A DNA stretch of 64,000 bases from Psychroserpens sp. NJDZ02 (GTDB lineage: Bacteria; Bacteroidota; Bacteroidia; Flavobacteriales; Flavobacteriaceae). A program made the position numbers and the translations under genes. The notes beneath the pieces are model-generated. The model searched no databases. It saw only the letters and a program-made list of their open reading frames with translations, and was not told where the DNA came from. The stretch covers positions 432,501 through 496,500 of the forward strand of contig NZ_CP039451.1 of the NCBI RefSeq assembly GCF_004843725.1. Direction: 5' to 3'. Of this stretch, positions 54,320-63,925 are shown piece by piece (position 1 is the stretch's first letter; every line of letters starts with the position of its first letter).

Positions 54320-57300
54320 ATGAAACTTAACCTAAAACTTCCAATTATAGTTATAATTGGCACACTAACTTCTGTGTGTTTTTCACAACAAGTAGTCATC
54401 GACGACTCCTTTTCTGCACAACAATTAGTAGAAAACAATTTAGTGCAAGGTTGCGTAGAAGTAACCAATATAAACACGACCGTAAATGGAACCATTAATG
54501 GGTTTTCAAGCTTTGGTTATTTTGAAAAAGCCAACTCAAACTTCCCTTTTCAAAACGGAATAGTATTATCGACAGGACAAGCTAGTTCTGCTGGAAATAC
54601 ACAAAATACAAATCCGCTTAACGAGGGTACCGCAGATTGGGTAACAGATCCAGATCTAGAAGCCGCATTAGGCATTACTAATACCTTAAATGCAACGTCT
54701 ATCGATTTTGATTTTATTTCAACTTCAAATGTAGTCCAGTTTAATTACATCTTAGCCTCAGAAGAATATTTTGCAGAATACCCTTGTTTATATTCAGATG
54801 GATTTGCTTTTCTAATCAAAGAATCTGGTAGTAGTGATCCTTATCAAAACATAGCCATAATACCAGAAACCAATACACCTGTAAATACAAATACAATTCA
54901 TGATGAGATAGTAGGCTTTTGCCCAGAGGAAAACAATCAATATTTTGAAGGATATAATGTTGGAGACACTAACTTTAATGGACGCACAACAACACTAAGC
55001 GCTTCGGCTTCCATTACTCCAAATGTACAATACCACATTAAATTAATAATTGCAGATCAAACGGATCGAAATTTTGATTCGGCTGTTTTTATCGAAGGTA
55101 ATAGTTTTACAGATAGTGTAGATTTGGGTGAAGACATCAATACATGTGATGCCACAGTAACCCTAAATGCAGACACGAACAATCCACAAGCGTCTTATAT
55201 ATGGTCATTAAATAGTACCGTAATTCCTAACGAAACCAATAGCACTTTAGTTGTCGATACAGATGGAAACTATACTGTTAGTATCACAGTGCCACTAAAT
55301 ATGGATTCATGTACTTTTGAAGATTCTGTAAATATTACACTTAGTACAATACAAGATGGTCCTGCACTCACAGCTATCGACATGTGTGATGATGTCTCTA
55401 ACGACGGAGAAGAAAATTTTGATTTAACTATTAAAATTGCTGAAGTCGAAGCCCTGTTACCAAATGCGAATTATACGATTAGTTTTCATTCTACGGAATC
55501 TCAAGCACAAAATAACACAAACGGAATCACTTCTTTTTTAAGTACAACACCCACTCAAACAATATACTACAGCGCGGAAAATGATGCAACCGGATGTATT
55601 TACATTGGCACATTTAATCTTATAATCAATCCGTTTCCAACGATAACAGCACCATCACCCTTAACTGTTTGTACTACAGGAACGCCAAGCATTAACTTAA
55701 CTGAAAAAGATGATGAAATAACCAATACAAATCCTAATTATAATATCAATTATCATTTTAACGCAACTGACGCTTTAAATGGAGACAACCCTATAGATTC
55801 TCCTTACGTTACTTCCAATAGCACAGAGACATTACACGTTAGTGTTGTAGATATTACAACTGGATGTCGTACGACAACAACCTTAGATCTTCAAATTAGT
55901 TCTAATCCTACTATAAATCCAGACCGCCAACTACTAGACGCTTGCGATCAAGATGGGGATGGTTACGACACATTTAATTTAACTGAAAACATAGATGACG
56001 TTCTACAAGGTCTAAGTGATGTTACTGTAACATATCACCAAACAGCAGATGAAGCCTTTAGTGGAGAAAATGCTATTAGCGATGCTACAAACTTCCCTAA
56101 CTCGCAAGAGTTTATTCAAATTATTTTTATAAGAGTCGAAGATAACACAACTGGCTGCGCTTCTGTCGTTCCCTTAGAACTTCATACTTTTTTATTAGAG
56201 TCCGCTACAGAAATCACCGATTACTATGCGTGTGATGAAACACCAAATGACGGTATCGTGGACTTTGATTTACTGCAAATTGCTACTGCCATTATTAATG
56301 GTGTCGAAGATGTCACTATAGATTTTTACGAAACAGAAGCAGAGCAATTGGCTAATCTTAATCCCATCGATCAAAATGTACTTTATGTTGTAGACACTAC
56401 GCCTAAAACATTATTTATTGTTTTAAATAGCGATTCGTGTTCTCACAATTCTTCAATACAATTAATTATAAATGATGGCTTTGAAATTCAAACCCTAACC
56501 ACTCAAGACTATTGTGATACGGACAGTGATGGTTTTACAAGCATTGATTTAACCAGTTATAACGACTACGTTGCCACCGGAATCCCAAATGGATCTGTCT
56601 CTTATTTTGAAACTCAAGCAGACGCCGATTCAAATTTAAACGCCCTACCTCCTTTTTATGATAATACTAGTAATCCTTTAACAGTTTACGTGCGCGTGCA
56701 AAACCAAAACAATTGTACCGCAACCTCAGCATTAACTATTCAGGTATTACGTGCTCCAGAAAGTTCTAACCCAGATAATATTATCATTTGTGATGATGAT
56801 CAAGATGGTTTCTCTGTTGTAGATTTAACGGTTACAATACCTCAAATAGTTACCGACACCACTAATAGGACGTTTACTTTTCATACCTCCCAATCGGATG
56901 CCGATACAAACACAAACCCAATAACTAATAACACTAGTTATAATGCTAATACGCAAATAGTTTTTTGCAGAATAGAGAATACAACAACAGGTTGTTTTTC
57001 TATTGAAAATTTTATAATTTTTGTCAATACATTACCCATTTTTGAGCCGATTACCACTTTAATTAGCTGCGAAACGGATGGCAATCAAATTGGCGAATTC
57101 TTATTTTCTGATAAAGATGCTGAAATACTACATGGTCAAACAGGAAAAGAAGTGCTTTACTTTACTTCTCAAACCGATGCTGATTCCGCAAGCAACCCTA
57201 TAGATAAAACCGTTATTTTTGAAAACACAACAGATCCACAAACCATTTATGTTCGTGTTCATAATTTGACAGATGTAAACTGTTATGCCACCGCTTCTTT

Positions 57301-59137
57301 TCAAATAGAAGTTGGCTCTAACCCAATTTACAACTCACCAACAGATATCTTTGTTTGTGACGACGTTAGTAATGATGGTTTTGACACTTTCGATTTAGCA
57401 GAAGTTTCAGAACAAATAAGCCTAGGTTCTCCAGAAACATTAAGCATTACTTATCATTTAACACTAGAAGATGCAGAGGCGCAAGCAAATCCGTTACCTA
57501 ATAGTTTTACAACAACCGTAAATCCGCAAGAAATATTTGTTACAGTAGACAATGGTACTTTTTGTAAAGGCATTACTAGTTTTGAGTTTAACGTCATTGC
57601 TGTACCCGCAACCAATACAGCCAACGCTTTACATGTTTGTGATGATGATACTGATGGCGTTTCAACCTTTGATTTAACGCTTTCTGAAGTTGAAGTGCTT
57701 TCCATTAGACAAGATAATACCGTAGTAGAATATTACACGACATCAGAAGATTTACAACAAAGCATTAATATAATTACAACTCCGGAAAACTTTACTAATA
57801 CTTCAAATCCACAAATAGTGTTTATCAAAGTTTTAAACACGGTCTCTAATTGTTATGCTGAAATTCCGTTAGAATTAATTGTCGACGTACCACCAATAAT
57901 TACTCCAAATACAATTATAAACCTATGCGAAGACACCACCTTTGCTTATGATTTAAATGAAGCGTTGCCAGACTTAATAGACACAACACAATCTATTGAA
58001 ACGTCTTTTTACACCTCGCAAACAGATGCTAACACTCAGCAAAATGCAATAGATGCAAATTACAATTACACTATTGGTAATCAAACCCTATTTATTAGAG
58101 CTAATTTTACTGGAAGCACCTGTTATACTATAGATACTTTTGTTCTAAATGTAAATACAACGCCAACTATCGGGAATTTACAAGACTTACAAACTTGTGA
58201 TAACGATTATGACACCTTCGCTATATTTGATTTAAGCCAACAAAATGCTTCAGTATTAGGTAACCAAAACGCAAATAACTATAGTATTTCTTACTTTACG
58301 TCTCAAAATGAGGCCATAAACAATACCAACACCATAATTGATTTAAGTGTCGATTCTGAAAATGACACACGCTATTTTGTAAGAATAGAAAATAACACGA
58401 CTGGTTGCTTTAACACCTCTAGTTTTAAAACAATAGTAAACAGAAAACCAGAATTAGATATTCCAGATCAAGTCCTTTGTGTAGATGATTTACCATTACT
58501 AGTTTCTGCAGAAACTAATGTACCAACAGACACTTATTCTTGGTCTACAAATAACACCAATAGCTATATAGAAGTTACTGAAATAGGCACCTATTCCGTA
58601 ACTGTTACCACACAATTTGGATGTACAACCTCAGCAACCTTTACAGTCTCAGAATCTGAAGCAGCAACCATAGAATTCACTGAAACCGTCGATTTTTCAA
58701 ACCCCAATAATGTCACTGTAGAAATTTCAGGAATTGGAAATTATCTATATCAATTTGACGATAACGAACCACAAGAGTCTCACATTTTTAATAATGTTCC
58801 CATTGGTCCTCATGTCATAACGGTTATCGATCTCAACGGGTGTAATTCAACCTCAAAAGACATAGTAATTATTGATGTTCCAAAATTCGTCACACCAAAT
58901 GGCGATGGTTATTTTGATACATGGCACATTACTGGCGTTAATCAGCTTGAAGGTACTCTTGTAACTATTTACGATCGTTATGGTAAATTACTAAAAACAT
59001 TAACCCACAACGCTCAAGGTTGGAATGGACGATATAATGGTAACATAATGCCAGCAAGTGACTATTGGTTTGTTGCAGACGTAAAAAAAGGAGCTATAGA
59101 GTTTCAAGTTAAAGGTCATTTTGCGCTTCGTCTTTAA
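54320..59137 (+). CDS. Giant repeat adhesin-like protein with choice-of-anchor L domain, T9SS type B
   Basis: A 1605-residue exported protein (signal peptide 1-23, CFSQ). Residues about 28-265 form a choice-of-anchor L domain (NFPFQNGIVLSTGQAS, FNYILASEEYFAEYPC, IKLIIADQTDRNFDSAVFIE). Eleven repeats of about 90-95 residues follow, each opening with a Cys-Asp box (ICDDDQDGFSVVDL, YCDTDSDGFTSIDL) and ending in a second Cys, then a SWSTNNTNSYI-type beta domain and a type B sorting domain (TPNGDGYFDTWHITG, IYDRYGKLLKTL). Size and repeats suggest a surface adhesin or gliding-associated protein. Repeats are diverged from each other. Confidence 0.88.
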   Translation: MKLNLKLPIIVIIGTLTSVCFSQQVVIDDSFSAQQLVENNLVQGCVEVTNINTTVNGTINGFSSFGYFEKANSNFPFQNGIVLSTGQASSAGNTQNTNPLNEGTADWVTDPDLEAALGITNTLNATSIDFDFISTSNVVQFNYILASEEYFAEYPCLYSDGFAFLIKESGSSDPYQNIAIIPETNTPVNTNTIHDEIVGFCPEENNQYFEGYNVGDTNFNGRTTTLSASASITPNVQYHIKLIIADQTDRNFDSAVFIEGNSFTDSVDLGEDINTCDATVTLNADTNNPQASYIWSLNSTVIPNETNSTLVVDTDGNYTVSITVPLNMDSCTFEDSVNITLSTIQDGPALTAIDMCDDVSNDGEENFDLTIKIAEVEALLPNANYTISFHSTESQAQNNTNGITSFLSTTPTQTIYYSAENDATGCIYIGTFNLIINPFPTITAPSPLTVCTTGTPSINLTEKDDEITNTNPNYNINYHFNATDALNGDNPIDSPYVTSNSTETLHVSVVDITTGCRTTTTLDLQISSNPTINPDRQLLDACDQDGDGYDTFNLTENIDDVLQGLSDVTVTYHQTADEAFSGENAISDATNFPNSQEFIQIIFIRVEDNTTGCASVVPLELHTFLLESATEITDYYACDETPNDGIVDFDLLQIATAIINGVEDVTIDFYETEAEQLANLNPIDQNVLYVVDTTPKTLFIVLNSDSCSHNSSIQLIINDGFEIQTLTTQDYCDTDSDGFTSIDLTSYNDYVATGIPNGSVSYFETQADADSNLNALPPFYDNTSNPLTVYVRVQNQNNCTATSALTIQVLRAPESSNPDNIIICDDDQDGFSVVDLTVTIPQIVTDTTNRTFTFHTSQSDADTNTNPITNNTSYNANTQIVFCRIENTTTGCFSIENFIIFVNTLPIFEPITTLISCETDGNQIGEFLFSDKDAEILHGQTGKEVLYFTSQTDADSASNPIDKTVIFENTTDPQTIYVRVHNLTDVNCYATASFQIEVGSNPIYNSPTDIFVCDDVSNDGFDTFDLAEVSEQISLGSPETLSITYHLTLEDAEAQANPLPNSFTTTVNPQEIFVTVDNGTFCKGITSFEFNVIAVPATNTANALHVCDDDTDGVSTFDLTLSEVEVLSIRQDNTVVEYYTTSEDLQQSINIITTPENFTNTSNPQIVFIKVLNTVSNCYAEIPLELIVDVPPIITPNTIINLCEDTTFAYDLNEALPDLIDTTQSIETSFYTSQTDANTQQNAIDANYNYTIGNQTLFIRANFTGSTCYTIDTFVLNVNTTPTIGNLQDLQTCDNDYDTFAIFDLSQQNASVLGNQNANNYSISYFTSQNEAINNTNTIIDLSVDSENDTRYFVRIENNTTGCFNTSSFKTIVNRKPELDIPDQVLCVDDLPLLVSAETNVPTDTYSWSTNNTNSYIEVTEIGTYSVTVTTQFGCTTSATFTVSESEAATIEFTETVDFSNPNNVTVEISGIGNYLYQFDDNEPQESHIFNNVPIGPHVITVIDLNGCNSTSKDIVIIDVPKFVTPNGDGYFDTWHITGVNQLEGTLVTIYDRYGKLLKTLTHNAQGWNGRYNGNIMPASDYWFVADVKKGAIEFQVKGHFALRL

Positions 59138-59230
59138 AATAGTATTACAAACAAATATTTTACATTCAGCTATTCATCAATCTAATAAACCTTTAACCTT
59201 ACTTTAAATAAATAACTCCGTTATATTCTG

Positions 59231-59238
59231 TAATTTTG
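59231..59238 (+). promoter_or_regulatory. -7 promoter box TAATTTTG for uvrB
   Basis: Exact TAnnTTTG ending only 4 bases before the uvrB ATG at 59243. Confidence 0.55.
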
Positions 59239-59242
59239 TTTT

Positions 59243-61246
59243 ATGAAATTCAAAATACAATCAGAGTTTAAACCAACAGGAGACCAACCTAGTGCTATTA
59301 AGCAATTAGTAGCTGGTTTGGATAGCCAAGACAAGTACCAAACGTTATTAGGTGTTACTGGCTCTGGTAAAACTTTTACGGTTGCTAACGTCATAGAAGA
59401 AACGCAACGACCAACCTTAGTTTTAGCCCATAACAAGACTTTAGCAGCGCAGTTATACTCTGAATTTAAACAGTTTTTTCCTGATAATGCTGTCGAGTAT
59501 TTTGTATCCTACTACGATTACTACCAACCGGAAGCTTATATTCCAACATCTGGTGTCTACATAGAAAAAGATTTATCTATTAATGAAGAAATAGAGAAAA
59601 TGCGATTAAGCACCACCTCTTCCCTATTATCTGGGCGTCGTGATGTTATTGTTATCGCATCAGTGTCTTGTTTATATGGTATAGGTAACCCTGTTGAATT
59701 TCAAAAAAACGTAATCACGATTGAAATTGATCAACAAATATCGCGTACAAAATTATTACATCAATTAGTACAAAGTTTGTATTCACGTACAGAAGCCGAT
59801 TTTAAGCATGGAAATTTCAGAATAAAAGGAGATACAGTGGATATTTTCCCTAGTTATGCTGATGATGCCTTTCGTATTCACTTTTTTGGAGATGAAATTG
59901 AAGACATTGAATCCTTCAATATTCAAACGAATGAAGTCGTAGAAAAATATGAACAACTTACCATTTACCCTGCAAACATGTTTGTTACATCACCCGATGT
60001 ATTGCAAAATGCCATAAAATCGATACAAGACGATTTAGTAAAACAATACGATTATTTTAAAGAAATAGGGAAACACTTAGAAGCAAAACGTCTCAAAGAA
60101 CGCACCGAGTTTGACTTAGAAATGATAAGAGAATTAGGCTATTGTTCTGGTATCGAGAATTACTCGCGTTACCTTGATGGTCGTGATCCAGGCACACGTC
60201 CTTTCTGTTTACTAGATTATTTTCCGGACGATTATTTAATGGTAGTGGACGAGAGTCATGTTACCATATCACAAGTACACGCTATGTATGGTGGTGACCG
60301 AAGTAGAAAAGAAAACTTGGTAGATTACGGTTTTAGATTACCTGCTGCTATGGACAACAGGCCTTTAAAATTTGAAGAGTTTGAAGCCCTTCAAAACCAA
60401 GTCATTTATGTTAGTGCAACGCCTGCCGATTACGAACTACAAAAAACAGATGGTTTATATGTAGAGCAAATCATACGTCCCACAGGTTTATTGGATCCTA
60501 TTATTGAAGTTAGACCTAGTCTGAACCAAATAGATGATTTAATTGAAGAAATTCAACTTCGTGTTGAAAAGGACGAACGTACTTTGGTAACGACTTTAAC
60601 CAAACGTATGGCTGAAGAATTAACTAAATATTTAAGCCGAATTAATGTACGCGTAAATTATATACACAGTGATGTAGACACGTTAGAGCGTGTTCAAATC
60701 ATGCAAGATTTACGTAAAGGTATTTACGATGTATTAGTTGGTGTTAACCTACTTCGTGAAGGTTTAGATTTACCTGAAGTCTCTTTAGTGGCTATTTTAG
60801 ATGCCGATAAAGAAGGTTTTTTACGTTCGGCTAGATCTTTGACCCAAACCGTTGGTCGTGCTGCCCGTAACCTTAACGGAAAAGCGATTATGTATGCTGA
60901 TAAAATCACTAAAAGCATGCAAAAAACAATGGACGAAACAGAATACAGACGCGAAAAACAGATTGCGTATAACACCTCTAATAACCAAGTTCCAAAAGCG
61001 TTGAACAAAAGTTTAGATAGTGCTTTAGGAAAAAACTCTGTAAGTACTTATAGCTACGAATTAGAAGCTGCTCGTGCTGCAGAACCTGAAAGCGAATATT
61101 TGTCTAAAGGAGAATTAGAAAAGAAAATTAGAGAAAAGCGTAAAATGATGGAAGGCGCAGCTAAAGCTTTAGACTTTATTATTGCTGCCAAACTACGTGA
61201 TGAAATCAAAATGTATCAAGGTAAATTAGAAGAATTAAAAGTTTAG
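59243..61246 (+). CDS. uvrB: Excinuclease ABC subunit B
   Basis: A 667-residue damage-recognition helicase of nucleotide excision repair. Motifs: Walker A GVTGSGKTFT, the beta-hairpin YYDYYQPEAYIPTSGVYIEK, DESHVT (Walker B), VSATPADYEL, the helicase motifs LREGLDLPEVSLVAILDADK and QTVGRAARN, and a C-terminal UVR domain (LEKKIREKRKMMEGAAKALD) for UvrA/UvrC contact. Length is typical. The TerB-like gene converges on it, leaving 4 bases between stops. Confidence 0.97.
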   Translation: MKFKIQSEFKPTGDQPSAIKQLVAGLDSQDKYQTLLGVTGSGKTFTVANVIEETQRPTLVLAHNKTLAAQLYSEFKQFFPDNAVEYFVSYYDYYQPEAYIPTSGVYIEKDLSINEEIEKMRLSTTSSLLSGRRDVIVIASVSCLYGIGNPVEFQKNVITIEIDQQISRTKLLHQLVQSLYSRTEADFKHGNFRIKGDTVDIFPSYADDAFRIHFFGDEIEDIESFNIQTNEVVEKYEQLTIYPANMFVTSPDVLQNAIKSIQDDLVKQYDYFKEIGKHLEAKRLKERTEFDLEMIRELGYCSGIENYSRYLDGRDPGTRPFCLLDYFPDDYLMVVDESHVTISQVHAMYGGDRSRKENLVDYGFRLPAAMDNRPLKFEEFEALQNQVIYVSATPADYELQKTDGLYVEQIIRPTGLLDPIIEVRPSLNQIDDLIEEIQLRVEKDERTLVTTLTKRMAEELTKYLSRINVRVNYIHSDVDTLERVQIMQDLRKGIYDVLVGVNLLREGLDLPEVSLVAILDADKEGFLRSARSLTQTVGRAARNLNGKAIMYADKITKSMQKTMDETEYRREKQIAYNTSNNQVPKALNKSLDSALGKNSVSTYSYELEAARAAEPESEYLSKGELEKKIREKRKMMEGAAKALDFIIAAKLRDEIKMYQGKLEELKV

Positions 61247-61250
61247 CAAA

Positions 61251-61652
61251 TTAATTATACTGTACCTTAAATATATCAATCAAGACTTCGGCAGGAACCA
61301 TCCTATTAGGAAACCCTTCCATTAAATATAAAACCCTGGTTATTGATTCATGATTTAACCCCATTCTAAGTCCATAGTTGTATAGTTTAGATAATTCTTT
61401 CTTACTACGTTCTTGATCCGTATGCATTAACAATACCATTCTATGGAATTGCACTATACGCTCGCTATGCGATTTAAGTGTTATACAGTTTAGAGGATGC
61501 GCAACCAAATAATCAAAATCTTCTCTGGATACGTCAAGTTGTTGAGCAACTATTAGTAAAAATTTATATGCAACAGTCTTAATATTATCATCACTTTTTG
61601 CAAACGCAATCATCTCTGATAATAAGCTTAATTTTTCTACTCTGTTTGTCAT
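61251..61652 (-). CDS. TerB-like protein
   Basis: A 133-residue all-helical protein that resembles the TerB-like fold: EKLSLLSEMIAFAKSDDNIK, VAYKFLLIVAQQLDVSRED, and LSKLYNYGLRMGLNHESITR. No signal peptide or membrane segment. TerB-family proteins are small helical proteins linked to metal and stress responses, but this one has no evident tellurite genes near it. Convergent to uvrB with a 4-base gap. Function unknown. Confidence 0.55.
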   Translation of the reverse strand: MTNRVEKLSLLSEMIAFAKSDDNIKTVAYKFLLIVAQQLDVSREDFDYLVAHPLNCITLKSHSERIVQFHRMVLLMHTDQERSKKELSKLYNYGLRMGLNHESITRVLYLMEGFPNRMVPAEVLIDIFKVQYN

Positions 61653-61678
61653 AACTTATAAGGTAAATAGTACGGGAT

Positions 61679-61703
61679 AAAGTTAGGTATAACTCTAACT
61701 TTG
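61679..61703. promoter_or_regulatory. Inverted repeat with a divergent pair of -7-like boxes
   Basis: AAAGTTAG (61679-61686) and CTAACTTT (61695-61702) form an 8-bp inverted repeat. The right arm extends to an exact TAACTTTG box (61696-61703, plus); the left arm gives TAACTTTA on the minus strand (61685-61678), which could serve the TerB-like gene. Confidence 0.45.
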
Positions 61704-62148
61704 TAATCGTTGAAAATGAGTCACTTATCGAAAACACACCTGCTTTACATCGGCTATTTAGTTGCTTCTATCTGATATTATGTTTTTAAAAGAGAAAATT
61801 ATACTAATCGCAACCTTAATTTCACATCGCTAATAAGTCTAAAAAATCCATTCAAAAGCATAGCTATCAACTATTTATAAATTTCATTTTTAAATTAGCA
61901 ACATAAAAACCAGTAAACAGAAGCCTGTTTATTTACAACACCATCCAAAACGCTAGAAATAATAATTCTTATCCTAATAATGCACACTTGTCTTGATAGG
62001 TTTAATCCTCAAACGACTACTATTCCTCAATGGTAACCATACGCTTGTTTAATATAAATCGAACTATTCACAAAGACATGATAAGCAACTAATAAGTGCT
62101 GTTAGTAAAATAACATGCAAACAATACCATATCAACTATACAAGTTTG

Positions 62149-62156
62149 TACTTTTG
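62149..62156 (+). promoter_or_regulatory. -7 promoter box TACTTTTG, decides the start at 62175
   Basis: Exact TAnnTTTG. It lies downstream of the in-frame ATG at 62115, so that ATG cannot be translated from this transcript; the ATGs at 62175 and 62178 are 18 and 21 bases further. Confidence 0.6.
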
Positions 62157-62174
62157 CACTTTAAATATAAGACT

Positions 62175-62498
62175 ATGATGACAAACAACGATATTTTAAA
62201 AAAGCTCAGAGTAGCGCACCAATTGCGTGATACAGATATTGTAGATATCTTAGCTTTGGTAGACTTTAGAGTGACTAAATCAGAACTAAACGCACTTTTT
62301 AGACGAGAAGACCATCCTAACTATGTAGAATGTGGCGATCAAATTTTACGTAATTTTTTAAATGGTTTAGTCATTCACTTAAGAGGGCCAATGCCTAAAA
62401 AAGGAGAGAAACCATCTGGCGATGATTCCGCGAAAGCGAAACCTAAAAAAATAGACTTAAACAAAACGTACAATAAGTCACAAAAAAAGAGCAACTAA
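62175..62498 (+). CDS. DUF1456 (YehS-like) protein
   Basis: A 107-residue protein with one DUF1456 domain: NNDILKKLRVAHQLRDTDIV, DFRVTKSELNALFRREDHPN and CGDQILRNFLNGLVIHLRG match the second half of E. coli YehS, which has two copies of this domain. A lysine-rich tail follows. Function unknown. The start at 62175 is chosen because the promoter box is at 62149. The stop codon lies inside the terminator stem. Confidence 0.8.
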   Translation: MMTNNDILKKLRVAHQLRDTDIVDILALVDFRVTKSELNALFRREDHPNYVECGDQILRNFLNGLVIHLRGPMPKKGEKPSGDDSAKAKPKKIDLNKTYNKSQKKSN

Positions 62499-62515
62499 AT
62501 AGTTGCTCTTTTTTT
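62482..62515. terminator. Bidirectional terminator overlapping the DUF1456 stop codon
   Basis: AAAAAAAGAGCAACTA (62482-62497) pairs perfectly with TAGTTGCTCTTTTTTT (62500-62515), loop of 2 bases. The last four codons and the stop of the DUF1456 gene are inside the left arm. On the minus strand it ends sucC. Confidence 0.92.
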
Positions 62516-62535
62516 TTATTATATACTTTAAAGTA

Positions 62536-63726
62536 TTAAGCTAATACTGCTTGTACTTTATCTGCTGCTTCTTGGAATTCTGTAGCACTCATTACATCTA
62601 ATCCAGAATCGTCAATTAATTTCTTAGCGATATCTGCATTAGTACCTTGTAAACGTACAATAATTGGTACACTAATGTTACCCATGTTTTTGTAAGCATC
62701 AATTACACCTTGAGCAACACGATCACAACGAACGATACCTCCAAAAATGTTAATTAAAATTGCTTTAACAGCTGGATCTCTTAAAATAAGTTCGAAAGCA
62801 ATTTCTACTCTTGCTGCATCTGCAGTACCACCAACATCTAAAAAGTTAGCTGGCTCTCCACCTGCTTGCTTAATTAAATCCATAGTTGCCATTGCTAAAC
62901 CAGCACCATTTACCATACAACCCACGTTTCCGTCAAGATCTACATAGTTAAGTCCTTGTTCTCCTGCTTCTACTTCAATAGCATTTTCTTCACGTAAATC
63001 GCGCATTGCTGCTAAATCTTTATGTCTAAATAACGCGTTATCGTCAATTGTTACTTTAGCATCAACTGCCATTATTTTATCATCACTAGTTTTTAAAACT
63101 GGGTTGATTTCAAATAATGAAGAGTCTGACTTGTCATAAGCAGTATATAATGCTGTTACAAATTTAGTCATGTCTTTAAAAGCTGCTCCTGATAAACCTA
63201 AGTTAAAAGCAATTTTACGTGCTTGAAAAGGTAAGATTCCTGTTGCAGGATCAATTTCTTCTGTAAAGATTAAATGTGGTGTTTCTTCAGCAACAGTTTC
63301 AATATCCATTCCACCTTCTGTAGAATACATAATCATGTTACGTCCATTACCTCTATTTAATAATACTGACATATAATATTCTTCTGGCTCAGAATCTCCA
63401 GGATAGTATACGTCTTCACATATTAAAACTTGGTGCACACGCTTACCTTCTGCTGAAGTTTGAGGTGTTACCAAATCCATTCCTATAATTTCTCCAGCGA
63501 TAGTTTTAACGGCGTCTAAGTTTTTAGCCAACTTAACTCCACCACCTTTACCACGTCCACCAGCATGAACTTGCGCTTTAACAACGTGCCATCCTGTTCC
63601 AGTATCTTCAGTTAATTTTTTAGCTGCAGCAACCGCTTCTTCAGCATTTTGTGCTACAATACCACGTTGGATACGTACGCCAAAGCTGCTTAATAATTCT
63701 TTTCCTTGATATTCGTGTAAATTCAT
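62536..63726 (-). CDS. sucC: Succinate-CoA ligase (ADP-forming), beta subunit
   Basis: A 396-residue TCA-cycle enzyme subunit. N-terminal ATP-grasp: MNLHEYQGKELLSSFGVRI, VKAQVHAGGRGKGGGVKLAK. Substrate-binding part: LFEINPVLKTSDDKIMAVDA and the GTADAARVEIAFELI plus INIFGGIVRCDRVAQG loops. Length is typical. The alpha subunit (sucD) is not adjacent in this window, which is usual in Bacteroidota. A TACTTTTG box lies upstream on the minus strand. Confidence 0.96.
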   Translation of the reverse strand: MNLHEYQGKELLSSFGVRIQRGIVAQNAEEAVAAAKKLTEDTGTGWHVVKAQVHAGGRGKGGGVKLAKNLDAVKTIAGEIIGMDLVTPQTSAEGKRVHQVLICEDVYYPGDSEPEEYYMSVLLNRGNGRNMIMYSTEGGMDIETVAEETPHLIFTEEIDPATGILPFQARKIAFNLGLSGAAFKDMTKFVTALYTAYDKSDSSLFEINPVLKTSDDKIMAVDAKVTIDDNALFRHKDLAAMRDLREENAIEVEAGEQGLNYVDLDGNVGCMVNGAGLAMATMDLIKQAGGEPANFLDVGGTADAARVEIAFELILRDPAVKAILINIFGGIVRCDRVAQGVIDAYKNMGNISVPIIVRLQGTNADIAKKLIDDSGLDVMSATEFQEAADKVQAVLA

Positions 63727-63753
63727 CTTGTTTAGAGTAAAATTTTAGAATAA

Positions 63754-63761
63754 CAAAAGTA
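63754..63761 (-). promoter_or_regulatory. -7 promoter box TACTTTTG for sucC
   Basis: Exact TAnnTTTG on the minus strand, 27 bases before the sucC ATG at 63726. Confidence 0.6.
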
Positions 63762-63902
63762 AATAATCATAGTTACTTACCCTAATATTTAATTATGAAA
63801 AAAGTTAACAAAATGAAGAATTTATAAATTGTTAAATAATTAACAATTTGTTTTAAATATGTAATATTATTATAATTTAATTTTTTAATACGACTAAAAA
63901 AA

Positions 63903-63910
63903 TATCTTTG
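63903..63910 (+). promoter_or_regulatory. -7 promoter box TATCTTTG for lysA
   Basis: Exact TAnnTTTG, 15 bases before the ATG at 63926. Confidence 0.6.
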
Positions 63911-63925
63911 ATCAAAAATTAAAAG

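Larger units (their letters stand above)
61653..62174. other. Long non-coding intergenic region
   Basis: No frame with coding support. It contains the inverted repeat at 61679-61702 with a promoter-like box on the plus strand (61696-61703), a 7-bp hairpin TAAACAG/CTGTTTA at 61914-61931, and the DUF1456 promoter at the right end. A small RNA or a long leader from the plus box is possible but unproven. Confidence 0.45.

Noticed and set aside
62115..62174. Longer N-terminus of the DUF1456 gene starting at 62115
   Set aside because: The promoter box at 62149-62156 lies inside it, and the domain begins at the later ATG.
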